A DNA stretch of 5,253 bases from Candidatus Kaiserbacteria bacterium (lineage in GTDB: Bacteria > Patescibacteriota > Minisyncoccia > Phycocordibacterales > UBA918), in contig SKGH01000051.1 in the NCBI GenBank assembly GCA_007117575.1, forward strand, positions 1 to 5,253. Direction: 5' to 3'. The notes beneath the pieces are model-generated. The model made no database searches. It saw only the letters and a list, made by a program, of their open reading frames with translations, and was not told the origin of the DNA. Of this stretch, positions 1-5,087 are shown in pieces (positions within the stretch are counted from its first letter, which is position 1; each line of letters begins with the position of its first letter). Position numbers and translations under genes: made by a program.

Positions 1-165
1 ACCACCAAGTACGCCTCACCCAGCTCCAGTTTCCGTGATCATTTATATTCTTTCGTGACTGACTAAAACATTTTTTGGTTTATTACGTTAGTAATAAATG
101 TTTACCGGAACTATAGCTGGGGCTGGGTCAGAGCCTCGAACTTCATCAGAAACGCGTAAGTCATG
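1..165 (+). mobile_element. MITE-like repeat element A (left end outside window)
   Basis: This is the right-hand 165 bp of a repeat that recurs at 3260-3477 and 5088-5253. Aligned with the complete copy B, position 1 corresponds to 3319, so about 59 bp should lie before the window. It has a left arm (1-18), a 103-bp core (19-121), an extra GCTGGG (122-127) and a right arm ending in AAACGCGTAAGTCATG at 165. Relative to B it carries a 6-bp ATAGCT insertion in the right core boundary and a few substitutions. The core contains a perfect 8-bp hairpin, TTTATTAC (79-86) and GTAATAAA (91-98). No protein-coding potential was seen. If the 5-bp duplication seen for B is general, TATTT (166-170) should also precede the element. 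Confidence 0.85.
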
Positions 166-184
166 TATTTGTAGTATTTTGATA

Positions 185-295
185 TTAGGCCATCACTGCG
201 CCAACCAGAACCATACTGGCTATAATAAAAACAGCCACCCCTATCCATATCCATTTGATTATTTTTTTTGATTTTTTATTATAAAGAAAGCTCAT
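185..295 (-). CDS. 36-aa single-pass membrane microprotein
   Basis: An ATG-to-TAA frame encodes 36 residues. A basic N-terminus (K7, K8, K10, K11, K14) is followed by one hydrophobic helix at about residues 15-36, starting WIWIGVAVFIIASMV, and the protein stops right after the helix. The charge pattern suggests an N-terminus inside the cell. The start is supported by a promoter in the usual geometry: -35 TTAGCA, a 17-bp spacer, -10 TATACT, then six bases to the ATG, so the transcript would be leaderless. It is divergent from the FtsB-like gene, and its stop lies 20 bp from element A. I do not recognise a family. The coding call rests on the promoter fit and the membrane-like composition; such a short frame could still arise by chance. 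Confidence 0.58.
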   Translation of the reverse strand: MSFLYNKKSKKIIKWIWIGVAVFIIASMVLVGAVMA

Positions 296-301
296 ATTTC
301 A

Positions 302-330
302 AGTATAAAGTAATGTTTATCGTTTGCTAA
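302..330 (-). promoter_or_regulatory. Promoter of the minus-strand microprotein gene
   Basis: Read on the minus strand, TTAGCA (330-325) is separated by exactly 17 bp from TATACT (307-302). The expected transcription start, seven bases beyond the -10 box, is the A of the ATG at 295. The -10 box matches the sigma-70 consensus at 5 of 6 positions and the -35 box at 4 of 6. Confidence 0.55.
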
Positions 331-400
331 TAGCTAACGTGTGTTACGCTAATTTTTATCAGCATTTATTTTATCATGTATTTATTGTATTGTAGAGCCT

Positions 401-787
401 ATGATGTCTTTTGATAAACATAGCGCTTTGAATCATTTGCTATATTCTAAGATAACCATTTTTCTATTATTAGTGGTTGTTATTTGGTTGGGTAAGGGAG
501 TTTGGGATAGGTTTCAGGTAGAAAGAGACACCTTTTTAAAAAGAGTTGAAGTAGAAAGTGAATTAAGAACCCTTAAAGACAGGCGTGATGTTCTTGAGGC
601 AAGGGTTATATACTTAGAGGAGGAAAGAGGTGTTGAGGCGGAAATCCGTAGAAATTTTGATGTGGCCAGAGAAGGTGAAACCATGGTTGTCTTGCTTAAT
701 AGTCCGGCAACCTCCAGTGAGAGTAAAGAAATAGCACCAATTCACAATATAAACAATAAAAAGCCATGGTGGCGGTTTTGGGATTAG
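401..787 (+). CDS. FtsB/DivIC-like septum formation initiator protein
   Basis: This 128-aa protein has the FtsB/DivIC plan: a short cytoplasmic N-terminus, one membrane helix (about residues 16-34), then an extracytoplasmic coiled coil (about 37-78) rich in E, R, L and V. The segment after the coil, GVEAEIRRNFDVAREGETMVVLL (77-99, split here as GVEAEIRRNFDV and AREGETMVVLL), matches the family's conserved 'R-x-x-F/Y-x-V-x-x-x-G-E' region. The C-terminus is a flexible linker ending in the aromatic KPWWRFWD. In bacteria this family helps link early and late divisome proteins at the septum. ATG codons at 401 and 404 are both possible. No Shine-Dalgarno site is present; a weak -10 (TATTGT, 388-393) ends seven bases before 401, consistent with a leaderless start. 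The family call is confident, but FtsB and DivIC cannot be told apart here. Confidence 0.85.
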   Translation: MMSFDKHSALNHLLYSKITIFLLLVVVIWLGKGVWDRFQVERDTFLKRVEVESELRTLKDRRDVLEARVIYLEEERGVEAEIRRNFDVAREGETMVVLLNSPATSSESKEIAPIHNINNKKPWWRFWD

Positions 788-836
788 CTAAATTAAAGCA
801 GACTGTCTTTAACTTTAAAAAAGATTTGTTTCTGAT

Positions 837-866
837 TTGAATTATTGATCAAGACAATGTTATACT
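837..866 (+). promoter_or_regulatory. Promoter upstream of the glutaredoxin-like gene
   Basis: TTGAAT (837-842), an 18-bp spacer and TATACT (861-866) form a plausible sigma-70 promoter. A TG one base before the -10 box makes it an extended -10. Transcription would start near 873, leaving a leader of about 90 nt before the coding start at 963. The leader opens with a locally GC-rich patch (about 876-886). Confidence 0.5.
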
Positions 867-962
867 TGCTCAGTTGCGCGCCCCGGATCTCATTGAAGTG
901 TATAAAGTTTAAGACAATTATTATTTAAGCAGAATTTAGTAAATTGATCAGTGGGTTAGGCA

Positions 963-1217
963 ATGATAAAAAATATGCAAAAAACAGTAACAATATATAG
1001 CACGCCAGTATGTCATTTTTGTCATGCGGCAAAAGATTTCTTTAACAATAACAATATAGAGTTTACCGAGTTTGACGTGGCTTCAGATACTGAGAAAAGG
1101 CAGGAAATGGTTGATCTGACGGGTCAAATGGGTGTGCCTGTGATAAAAGTTGACGATGATGTAGTAGTTGGGTTTGATGAAGTCAAACTATCTGAACTGC
1201 TGGGTATTGGCTCTTAG
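963..1217 (+). CDS. Glutaredoxin-like thiol-disulfide protein (YruB type)
   Basis: This 84-aa protein has the minimal thioredoxin fold of the glutaredoxin/NrdH superfamily. Strand one (TVTIYSTP) leads into the redox site C17-H-F-C20. A helix follows, then strand two (IEFTEFDVA), the cis-proline motif GVPV (P59) and the C-terminal VVVGFDE motif (G70-F71). The GQxGVPVI and VGFD pattern fits the small YruB-type glutaredoxin-like proteins. The likely role is cytoplasmic disulfide exchange with thioredoxin reductase or a low-molecular-weight thiol; the partner cannot be read from sequence. ATG at 963 was kept, but M5 (975) gives the usual three or four residues before strand one and is equally plausible. 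A TTAGG lies only two bases before 963 and is badly spaced as a ribosome site. It is probably transcribed from the promoter at 837-866. Confidence 0.9.
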   Translation: MIKNMQKTVTIYSTPVCHFCHAAKDFFNNNNIEFTEFDVASDTEKRQEMVDLTGQMGVPVIKVDDDVVVGFDEVKLSELLGIGS

Positions 1218-1282
1218 ATATATTCTCATATCTATAGCTCGGTTAACTGTTCAAACACCCGTCTAGATACTTGATGGGTGTT
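1215..1282 (+). terminator. Two hairpins after the glutaredoxin-like gene, possible weak terminator
   Basis: A perfect 7-bp stem (TAGATAT 1215-1221 with ATATCTA 1228-1234) begins at the stop codon itself. A second perfect 7-bp stem (AACACCC 1254-1260 with GGGTGTT 1276-1282) follows with a 15-nt loop. Neither is followed by a T-run, so classic Rho-independent termination is not shown. They may stabilise the mRNA 3' end or end transcription weakly before the tRNA gene. Confidence 0.3.
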
Positions 1283-1324
1283 GTGCTGTGCTAAATGCTG
1301 TAAACGTTAAGAGCTTTTAGCAAA

Positions 1325-1396
1325 GCCTCGGTAGTTCAACGGATAGAACAGCTCCGTCCTAAGGAGAAGATGTGGGTTCGATTCCTGCCCGAGGCA
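1325..1396 (+). tRNA. tRNA-Arg (anticodon CCT)
   Basis: A 72-nt cloverleaf folds with acceptor stem GCCTCGG/CCGAGGC, D stem GTTC/GAAC, anticodon stem GCTCC/GGAGA, a 4-nt variable loop, and a T arm with loop TTCGATT. Anticodon CCT (1358-1360) reads AGG. The discriminator is A (1396) and the next bases are CAA, so CCA must be added after transcription. The top anticodon-stem pair is a G-A mismatch, and two T-stem pairs are G-T wobbles. A possible extended -10 (TGC then TGTAAA, 1296-1304) lies about 20 bp upstream but is weak. Confidence 0.95.
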
Positions 1397-1507
1397 CAAA
1401 TATTACTTTCTGCATGAGAAGAATTGCCTGTAAAAACTTTTGCTTGTTTGAATTAGTTTATCTTCATTTGTGGTTGTTTATATGGGTGGTCTAAATATGG
1501 ATGTTTA

Positions 1508-1552
1508 ATGAGTTTTTGTGTTTATAATCTTAGTTATAAACAATTAACTCAT
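1508..1552. promoter_or_regulatory. 45-bp interrupted palindrome, candidate operator
   Basis: Two nested perfect inverted repeats share one centre. The outer arms are ATGAGTT (1508-1514) and AACTCAT (1546-1552). The inner arms are TGTTTATAA (1519-1527) and TTATAAACA (1534-1542) around a 6-nt loop. The right outer arm runs into the extended -10 of the gene at 1567, and the inner right arm covers the expected -35 position, as a repressor site would. The stem is AT-rich with no T-run beyond it, so a terminator for tRNA-Arg is less likely. Confidence 0.45.
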
Positions 1553-1560
1553 GCTATATT
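1552..1560 (+). promoter_or_regulatory. Extended -10 promoter of the 204-aa protein gene
   Basis: TGC followed by TATATT (1555-1560) forms an extended -10 box. The expected start, seven bases after the box, is exactly the A of the ATG at 1567, implying a leaderless mRNA. No good -35 box is visible; an extended -10 can work without one. Confidence 0.5.
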
Positions 1561-1566
1561 AAGAAG

Positions 1567-2181
1567 ATGGATAATGCACCACAACATAATACCTTGCCCC
1601 GTTGGCTTATAGTCACTTCTATAGGAGTGCCTGTCGTTATTATTTTAATAGCCGTCGTGGTAGTAAATTTTCCGAATTGGACGATGAAGATGAATTATGA
1701 CCTTGTTTATTTGGTTTGTGATGGACCGGGTCATCCCCATTCAAATCTACACAACAGGGTTACATGTGAGAGATATATGAATGAAAGATATCAGGTGATT
1801 GACGGCAGATTGAATGTTCTTGATAAAGATGTAGTTTTACAGTCTTTATTCCCTGACTATTTAAGCCTTAGGTACACCACAGACAAAATGACAAGATGGT
1901 GGCAGGTGCGTGTATTTGTTCATAGGACTAGAGAAAATATTAGTGTGGAAGTATCGCCTGAAGAGTTGCGCGATAAAAATATTATCACAACCATATCAGA
2001 TCCTGATGGCACTCGGTTGGTTAGCGAAAGAGTCTATCATGGTGACCCGTTTTTCTTTGGTGGCAGCAGATATACAGTAACTAGGTTTGTGCGTGGAAAT
2101 GGTGCCAGACAGGCTGATCTTGTTGTATCATCAATAAGTTTTAATAACAACTTTAAACAATTAGGTTGGATAGAACGCTAA
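1567..2181 (+). CDS. Membrane-anchored protein of unknown function, 204 aa
   Basis: I do not recognise this family. A short polar N-terminus leads into one strongly hydrophobic helix (about residues 13-35, WLIVTSIGVPVV...VVVVNF) with no cleavable signal site. A soluble domain of about 165 residues follows, probably outside the cytoplasm. That domain is rich in alternating beta-like stretches (WWQVRVFVHR, ENISVEVSP, SRYTVTRFVRG, ADLVVSSISF). Its only two cysteines, C51 and C67, bracket a histidine-rich segment (GPGHPHSNLHNR) and could form a disulfide. The ATG is set by the extended -10 box six bases upstream. The stop is 13 bp before the next gene, so the two are probably cotranscribed. A surface or envelope role is inference from topology only. 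Confidence 0.8.
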   Translation: MDNAPQHNTLPRWLIVTSIGVPVVIILIAVVVVNFPNWTMKMNYDLVYLVCDGPGHPHSNLHNRVTCERYMNERYQVIDGRLNVLDKDVVLQSLFPDYLSLRYTTDKMTRWWQVRVFVHRTRENISVEVSPEELRDKNIITTISDPDGTRLVSERVYHGDPFFFGGSRYTVTRFVRGNGARQADLVVSSISFNNNFKQLGWIER

Positions 2182-2194
2182 TCCGATTATTTTT

Positions 2195-3253
2195 ATGGAA
2201 AAAAAAGATGCCTTGGATCAAATAAAGCTTTGGATAGATTCCGGTCTGGTTAGCAGTAAAGATGTGCTGGAGATGTTTGATGATGGAGGTGTTGCGGGTG
2301 TTGAACAGAGACATGCACAAATACATAGCAAACAGGATAAGCTTTCATGGCGATCAGTTATCACCTTCAATAAGGTTCTATATCTATTAGGCGGTTTAAT
2401 TTTGGGTATTGGTATAATCACTTTCATTATTCAAGTATGGGATAGTCTTGGTGATCTGGGTCAAATTATGATCACATTTGGCGTCGGTGTTTTGTTACTG
2501 TTTTTAGGATTTAACTACAATAAATATGGAGCCAAAATGCTGTCATCTGTTTTAAATACTATAGGTCCTATAATTTTTTCATTAGGATGCGCTGTATTGG
2601 TATCTATAATATACGAAAGAGGCTGGTTAGAGATAACCGAATTTACAGTCTTTGGTTTATTATTATTGTTAACGACTTTTTATTTCATATTAGGTATTTT
2701 ACAAAGATCTACCCAACTTATCTTTTTCTTCATCGCGTTTGCCATTATTACTATTTATTATTTCTTTATGGTTGTATTGTTTGAATCTTGGTCATTAAGT
2801 TATAATACCCAAATCCAAATTATACAGTGGTTGACCATCATTATCGGTGCCAGTCTACTGTGTGGAATATTACCCATTAAGCGTACTTTTGCCTCCGGTT
2901 TACATGGTTTGTTCGGTTTTTTTGGTATTAATATGATTTTGTTTACTGTATGGTTTAAAATGTTTGATAGTGGTTTGTGGGAAATCTTTTTCCTGTTTAT
3001 AAATTTAGGCGCAATTGCTTTGGTGGTATTTATAAAGAGTACTTTGTTAATGGTGGTAGCGGTATTGCATTTATTTGCTTATATAACTTATATTACCAGT
3101 AGGTATTTCGCTGACTCTCTTACTTGGCCGGTAGCTCTTATATTTTTAGGATGTATCTTACTTGGTTTGGGGTATATGACTGTGAGAATACATAAGTACT
3201 ATATAAAAGATGCCGGTGAACATGATACTTTTTTACCTAAGATAGTGGATTAA
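2195..3253 (+). CDS. DUF2157-like polytopic membrane protein
   Basis: This 352-aa protein starts with a soluble segment of about 55 residues. It contains a short helical motif (DALDQIKLWIDSGLVSSKDV) typical of DUF2157 and related membrane proteins, where a 'W-x-x-x-G' helix precedes the membrane part. About ten hydrophobic helices follow, near residues 61-82, 88-107, 116-139, 148-169, 172-196, 209-226, 234-253, 260-280, 282-303 and 310-331. A short charged C-terminal tail ends the protein. The biochemical function of the family is not established. No Shine-Dalgarno site precedes the ATG. A weak -10-like GATTAT (2185-2190) ends four bases before it, so it may have its own leaderless start as well as being read from the upstream gene. 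Element B begins seven bases after the stop. Confidence 0.75.
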   Translation: MEKKDALDQIKLWIDSGLVSSKDVLEMFDDGGVAGVEQRHAQIHSKQDKLSWRSVITFNKVLYLLGGLILGIGIITFIIQVWDSLGDLGQIMITFGVGVLLLFLGFNYNKYGAKMLSSVLNTIGPIIFSLGCAVLVSIIYERGWLEITEFTVFGLLLLLTTFYFILGILQRSTQLIFFFIAFAIITIYYFFMVVLFESWSLSYNTQIQIIQWLTIIIGASLLCGILPIKRTFASGLHGLFGFFGINMILFTVWFKMFDSGLWEIFFLFINLGAIALVVFIKSTLLMVVAVLHLFAYITYITSRYFADSLTWPVALIFLGCILLGLGYMTVRIHKYYIKDAGEHDTFLPKIVD

Positions 3254-3259
3254 TCTTTA

Positions 3260-3477
3260 CAGGACTTACGCGTTTGGCAAATTTCTTTGTCGCTTTCGTC
3301 ACTCAAACCTTTCATCGTACCACCAAGTACGCCTCACCCAGCTCCAGTTTCCGTGATCATTTATATTCTTTCGTGACTGACTAAAACATTTTTTGGTTTA
3401 TTACGTTAGGAATAAATGGTTACCGAAACTGGGGCTGGGTCAGCGCCTCGAACTTCATCAGAAACGCGTAAGTCATG
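3260..3477 (+). mobile_element. MITE-like repeat element B, complete, 218 bp
   Basis: This is the only complete copy in the window. Its ends form a 16-bp terminal inverted repeat with one mismatch: CAGGACTTACGCGTTT at the left and, on the opposite strand at the right, CATGACTTACGCGTTT. It is flanked by CTTTA on both sides (3255-3259 and 3478-3482), a 5-bp target duplication. Inside, CCCAGCTCCAGTTTC and GAAACTGGGGCTGGG form a second, near-perfect inverted repeat around the core. No coding frame of useful length is present, so any movement would need a transposase from elsewhere. It fills most of the 367-bp gap between genes, and it lies just after a stop codon, where its fold could also end transcription. 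The transposon family was not identified. Confidence 0.8.
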
Positions 3478-3574
3478 CTTTAATTAAAATGTAGTCGTTT
3501 CTATACTCCATTCACATTTTTGGAATAGGTGATAACAAGTTTGATTATTCGTTATTGATTTGTTATTTGAATCG

Positions 3575-3603
3575 TTAGTTCATATGGTAATCACACGTAT
3601 AAG
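3575..3603 (+). promoter_or_regulatory. Possible promoter of the 249-aa protein gene
   Basis: TTAGTT (3575-3580), a 17-bp spacer and TATAAG (3598-3603) sit in promoter spacing. Transcription would start near 3610, giving a leader of about 12 nt. A second candidate, TACAAA (3612-3617), would give a leaderless start. Both are weak matches. The rest of 3483-3621 shows no other feature. Confidence 0.3.
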
Positions 3604-3621
3604 TAATTAGTTACAAATCTT

Positions 3622-4371
3622 ATGTCAAAAGAAATTAAACACGAACTTAGTCATGAAATAAATATTCGCCGACTAAAACCTATTGATGTAGGTTATGAAA
3701 GTCCTAAATATATTGCAGAAGTGGTGGATGCTTCGTCAAGTGAACCATACACAATGTTTGTAAAATCTATGTATGATAGAAAAGATGCGCTTAGACAGCA
3801 AAGACGTTGGCATGACCTGAAAATGCTTGGTGTTAACGTACCGGAAACAGCATGGGCTCATAAGTTTGAAAATGGTACACAAGCTTTAGTGGTCACAGAC
3901 TTGTCTGAAAATGGTAATAAATTTGTACTTTCTTGTAATAATCCGGAACTTAAAACCTTGGGCGTAAGAACTGCAATTAGGTCGATGCCTTCAGAAACAA
4001 AACAAACTATCAGAGATCATTTAATATTGTCTTCTGTCGCTGTTGCCGGGTTGGGGTCTGTGCATATTGAAAGAAGGTACTCATTGTCAAATAATACTTT
4101 TGCTCTAGTGATAGATATACAACATCCTGAAAATGCCATACCGGTTGCTATTGATTACGGAATCGATTTACATGAACATATGCTCAATGAAACAAGACAA
4201 GATCTTTTACGTATCAGCTTAATAGGAGTTGGTTGTTTTTATGCCGTTGTTGTGGGTGAAGAATTGGAGTTACCAGACAGCCCGGTTTTTACTTCAATTG
4301 ATAGGGTGGCGTTAAAAAATTACTGTCAAGAAGTATTGGAATTTTCCTGGAATGAGGGTTTGAGAGAGTAG
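3622..4371 (+). CDS. Protein of unknown function, faint kinase-like pattern, 249 aa
   Basis: No family is recognised with confidence. The protein is soluble, with no signal peptide or membrane helix. Parts of the order recall an aminoglycoside-phosphotransferase or protein-kinase fold. A strand with a lysine (YTMFVKS, K48) comes first, then a charged helix (KDALRQQRRWHDLKMLG). A hinge-like strand (TQALVVTDLSENG) follows, then a histidine segment (GSVHIERRY, H148) and IPVAIDYG (D178), resembling a metal-binding D-Y/F-G. The catalytic loop H-x-D-x4-N is not intact: HIE is followed by N157 at the wrong spacing. It would therefore be a degenerate kinase or only a chance likeness. There is no Shine-Dalgarno site. 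It stands alone after element B and is followed by a structured gap, so context gives no role. Confidence 0.8.
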   Translation: MSKEIKHELSHEINIRRLKPIDVGYESPKYIAEVVDASSSEPYTMFVKSMYDRKDALRQQRRWHDLKMLGVNVPETAWAHKFENGTQALVVTDLSENGNKFVLSCNNPELKTLGVRTAIRSMPSETKQTIRDHLILSSVAVAGLGSVHIERRYSLSNNTFALVIDIQHPENAIPVAIDYGIDLHEHMLNETRQDLLRISLIGVGCFYAVVVGEELELPDSPVFTSIDRVALKNYCQEVLEFSWNEGLRE

Positions 4372-4387
4372 AATATAAATTCTGTAA

Positions 4388-4478
4388 ATTACCCAAAGAA
4401 GGGCAGAAAAGGGTAATCATAACTTGCCTGATGGTAGAACCAGGTAAGTTCAGTAGCTTGAGTACCAGCTACCATCGG
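4388..4478. other. Cluster of overlapping inverted repeats, possible structured RNA
   Basis: Four stems crowd into about 90 bp. ATTACCC (4388-4394) pairs with GGGTAAT (4411-4417). ACTTGCCTG (4422-4430) pairs with CAGGTAAGT (4441-4449) with one G-T wobble. GATGGTAG (4430-4437) pairs perfectly with CTACCATC (4469-4476). GTAGCT (4453-4458) pairs with AGCTAC (4467-4472). The third stem cannot form together with the fourth and uses the loop of the second, so two alternative folds exist. It could be a 3' structure of the preceding gene, an attenuator, or a small RNA from either strand. Published riboswitch motifs were not recognised. Confidence 0.4.
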
Positions 4479-4521
4479 CTTGTATAGCAATGATTTAATG
4501 GCATTTAGGCATTTTTAAGGT

Positions 4522-4527
4522 TATACT
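4522..4527 (+). promoter_or_regulatory. -10 box of the 95-aa protein gene
   Basis: TATACT ends eight bases before the ATG at 4536, so transcription would start at or within a couple of bases of the start codon. No convincing -35 box is visible 16-18 bp upstream. Confidence 0.4.
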
Positions 4528-4535
4528 GGCTGGAT

Positions 4536-4823
4536 ATGGGAGAAGAAAAAAGGGAGACAATAGCTGACTTGTTAGGGCGAAATCATAAACTATTGCTTGA
4601 AAATAATCGTATTTTAAAGCGGATGCAGAGAAATGCTCGAATCGCCTTCTGGACACGACTGTTAATCATAGCAATTGTGATTGGTGTGCCTGTATTTTTT
4701 TATATAAATGTTGTTAAACCTTTTCTGGAGTCGCCTATAAACGTAGATTCGTGGTTTGAAGCAAATATTTCTACTGAAGATATTTCATCTTGGCTTCAAG
4801 AAAGGGTGCAGATAAAAGATTGA
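4536..4823 (+). CDS. Small coiled-coil single-pass membrane protein, 95 aa
   Basis: A charged N-terminus leads into a leucine/asparagine-rich helix (about residues 11-32, DLLGRNHKLLLENNRILKRM) with coiled-coil character. One membrane helix follows (about 38-60, AFWTRLLIIAIVIG...INVV), then a short acidic outside tail. The layout of 'L-x-E-N-N-R-x-L' followed by a basic turn and the helix is a pattern I associate with conserved hypothetical proteins of Parcubacteria; no function is known. It may oligomerise through the coiled coil. The start is fixed by the -10 box at 4522-4527 and there is no Shine-Dalgarno site. It ends in TGA, 8 bp before the -10 box that probably serves tRNA-Phe. Confidence 0.8.
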   Translation: MGEEKRETIADLLGRNHKLLLENNRILKRMQRNARIAFWTRLLIIAIVIGVPVFFYINVVKPFLESPINVDSWFEANISTEDISSWLQERVQIKD

Positions 4824-4831
4824 AAAATGAA

Positions 4832-4837
4832 TATAAT
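4832..4837 (+). promoter_or_regulatory. -10 box for tRNA-Phe
   Basis: A perfect consensus TATAAT lies 20 bp before the mature tRNA 5' end. This predicts a start near 4844 and a 5' leader of about 14 nt. No clear -35 box is seen; that region overlaps the end of the preceding coding sequence. Confidence 0.5.
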
Positions 4838-4857
4838 ACAGTACAATAGCTGTTAAT

Positions 4858-4930
4858 GCTTGGGTAGCTCAGTTGGTAGAGCATTCGCCTGAAGAGCGAA
4901 GGGTCGGCGGTTCGAGCCCGCCCCCAAGCA
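4858..4930 (+). tRNA. tRNA-Phe (anticodon GAA)
   Basis: A 73-nt cloverleaf has acceptor stem GCTTGGG/CCCAAGC, D stem GCTC/GAGC, anticodon stem TTCGC/GCGAA, a 5-nt variable loop, and T stem GGCGG/CCGCC with loop TTCGAGC. All stems pair perfectly. Anticodon GAA (4891-4893) reads TTC and TTT. The discriminator is A and the next bases are CAC, so CCA is not encoded. Confidence 0.97.
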
Positions 4931-4985
4931 CAACGAAAAATTAAAAACTAGACATTTAAATAAGCTAGACAACTTTATATTTATT

Positions 4986-5071
4986 TAGGAATTACGTACT
5001 TTTTATGAAGTTCGCGGATTGCCAGTCTTGGTTTTCATGCTTATATATATTCCAAAGCAACTTACTAAGAC
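4986..5071 (+). repeat. Decayed remnant of the same repeat family, cut by element C
   Basis: The stretch aligns with the arm and core of element C in the same orientation. The first 33 bases match an element end at about 24 positions without gaps, including the shared run ATGAAGTTCG (5005-5014). After a 3-base gap, CCAG (5022-5025), TATATTC (5046-5052) and AACTTACTAAGAC (5059-5071, 10 of 13 matches) lie at exactly the spacing of the intact element. Likeness fades shortly before element C starts at 5088. No gene is seen between tRNA-Phe and the window end. Confidence 0.6.
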
Positions 5072-5087
5072 CAAGAAAAAATAGAAT

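Noticed and set aside
1414..1494. 26-codon frame after tRNA-Arg with a hydrophobic end and a TATTAC box seven bases upstream
   Set aside because: The -10 match is weak, there is no basic N-terminal plus full helix layout, and T-rich DNA gives such frames readily. Conservation would be needed.
2218..2427. 69-aa open frame on the minus strand
   Set aside because: It lies wholly inside the DUF2157-like gene on the other strand, has no promoter or domain, and is a shadow frame.
2587..2784. 65-aa open frame on the plus strand
   Set aside because: It overlaps the membrane protein gene in another frame; its odd composition (many I, Y, R) is what a frame-shifted membrane gene gives.
4430..4476. Degenerate tRNA on the minus strand (8-bp closing stem)
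   Set aside because: The interior is only about 31 nt and lacks D, anticodon and T arms.
4821..4823. UGA recoded to glycine, as in some Patescibacteria relatives
   Set aside because: TGA ends the 95-aa gene at a sensible place and other genes end in TAG or TAA; no internal TGA was needed to read any gene.
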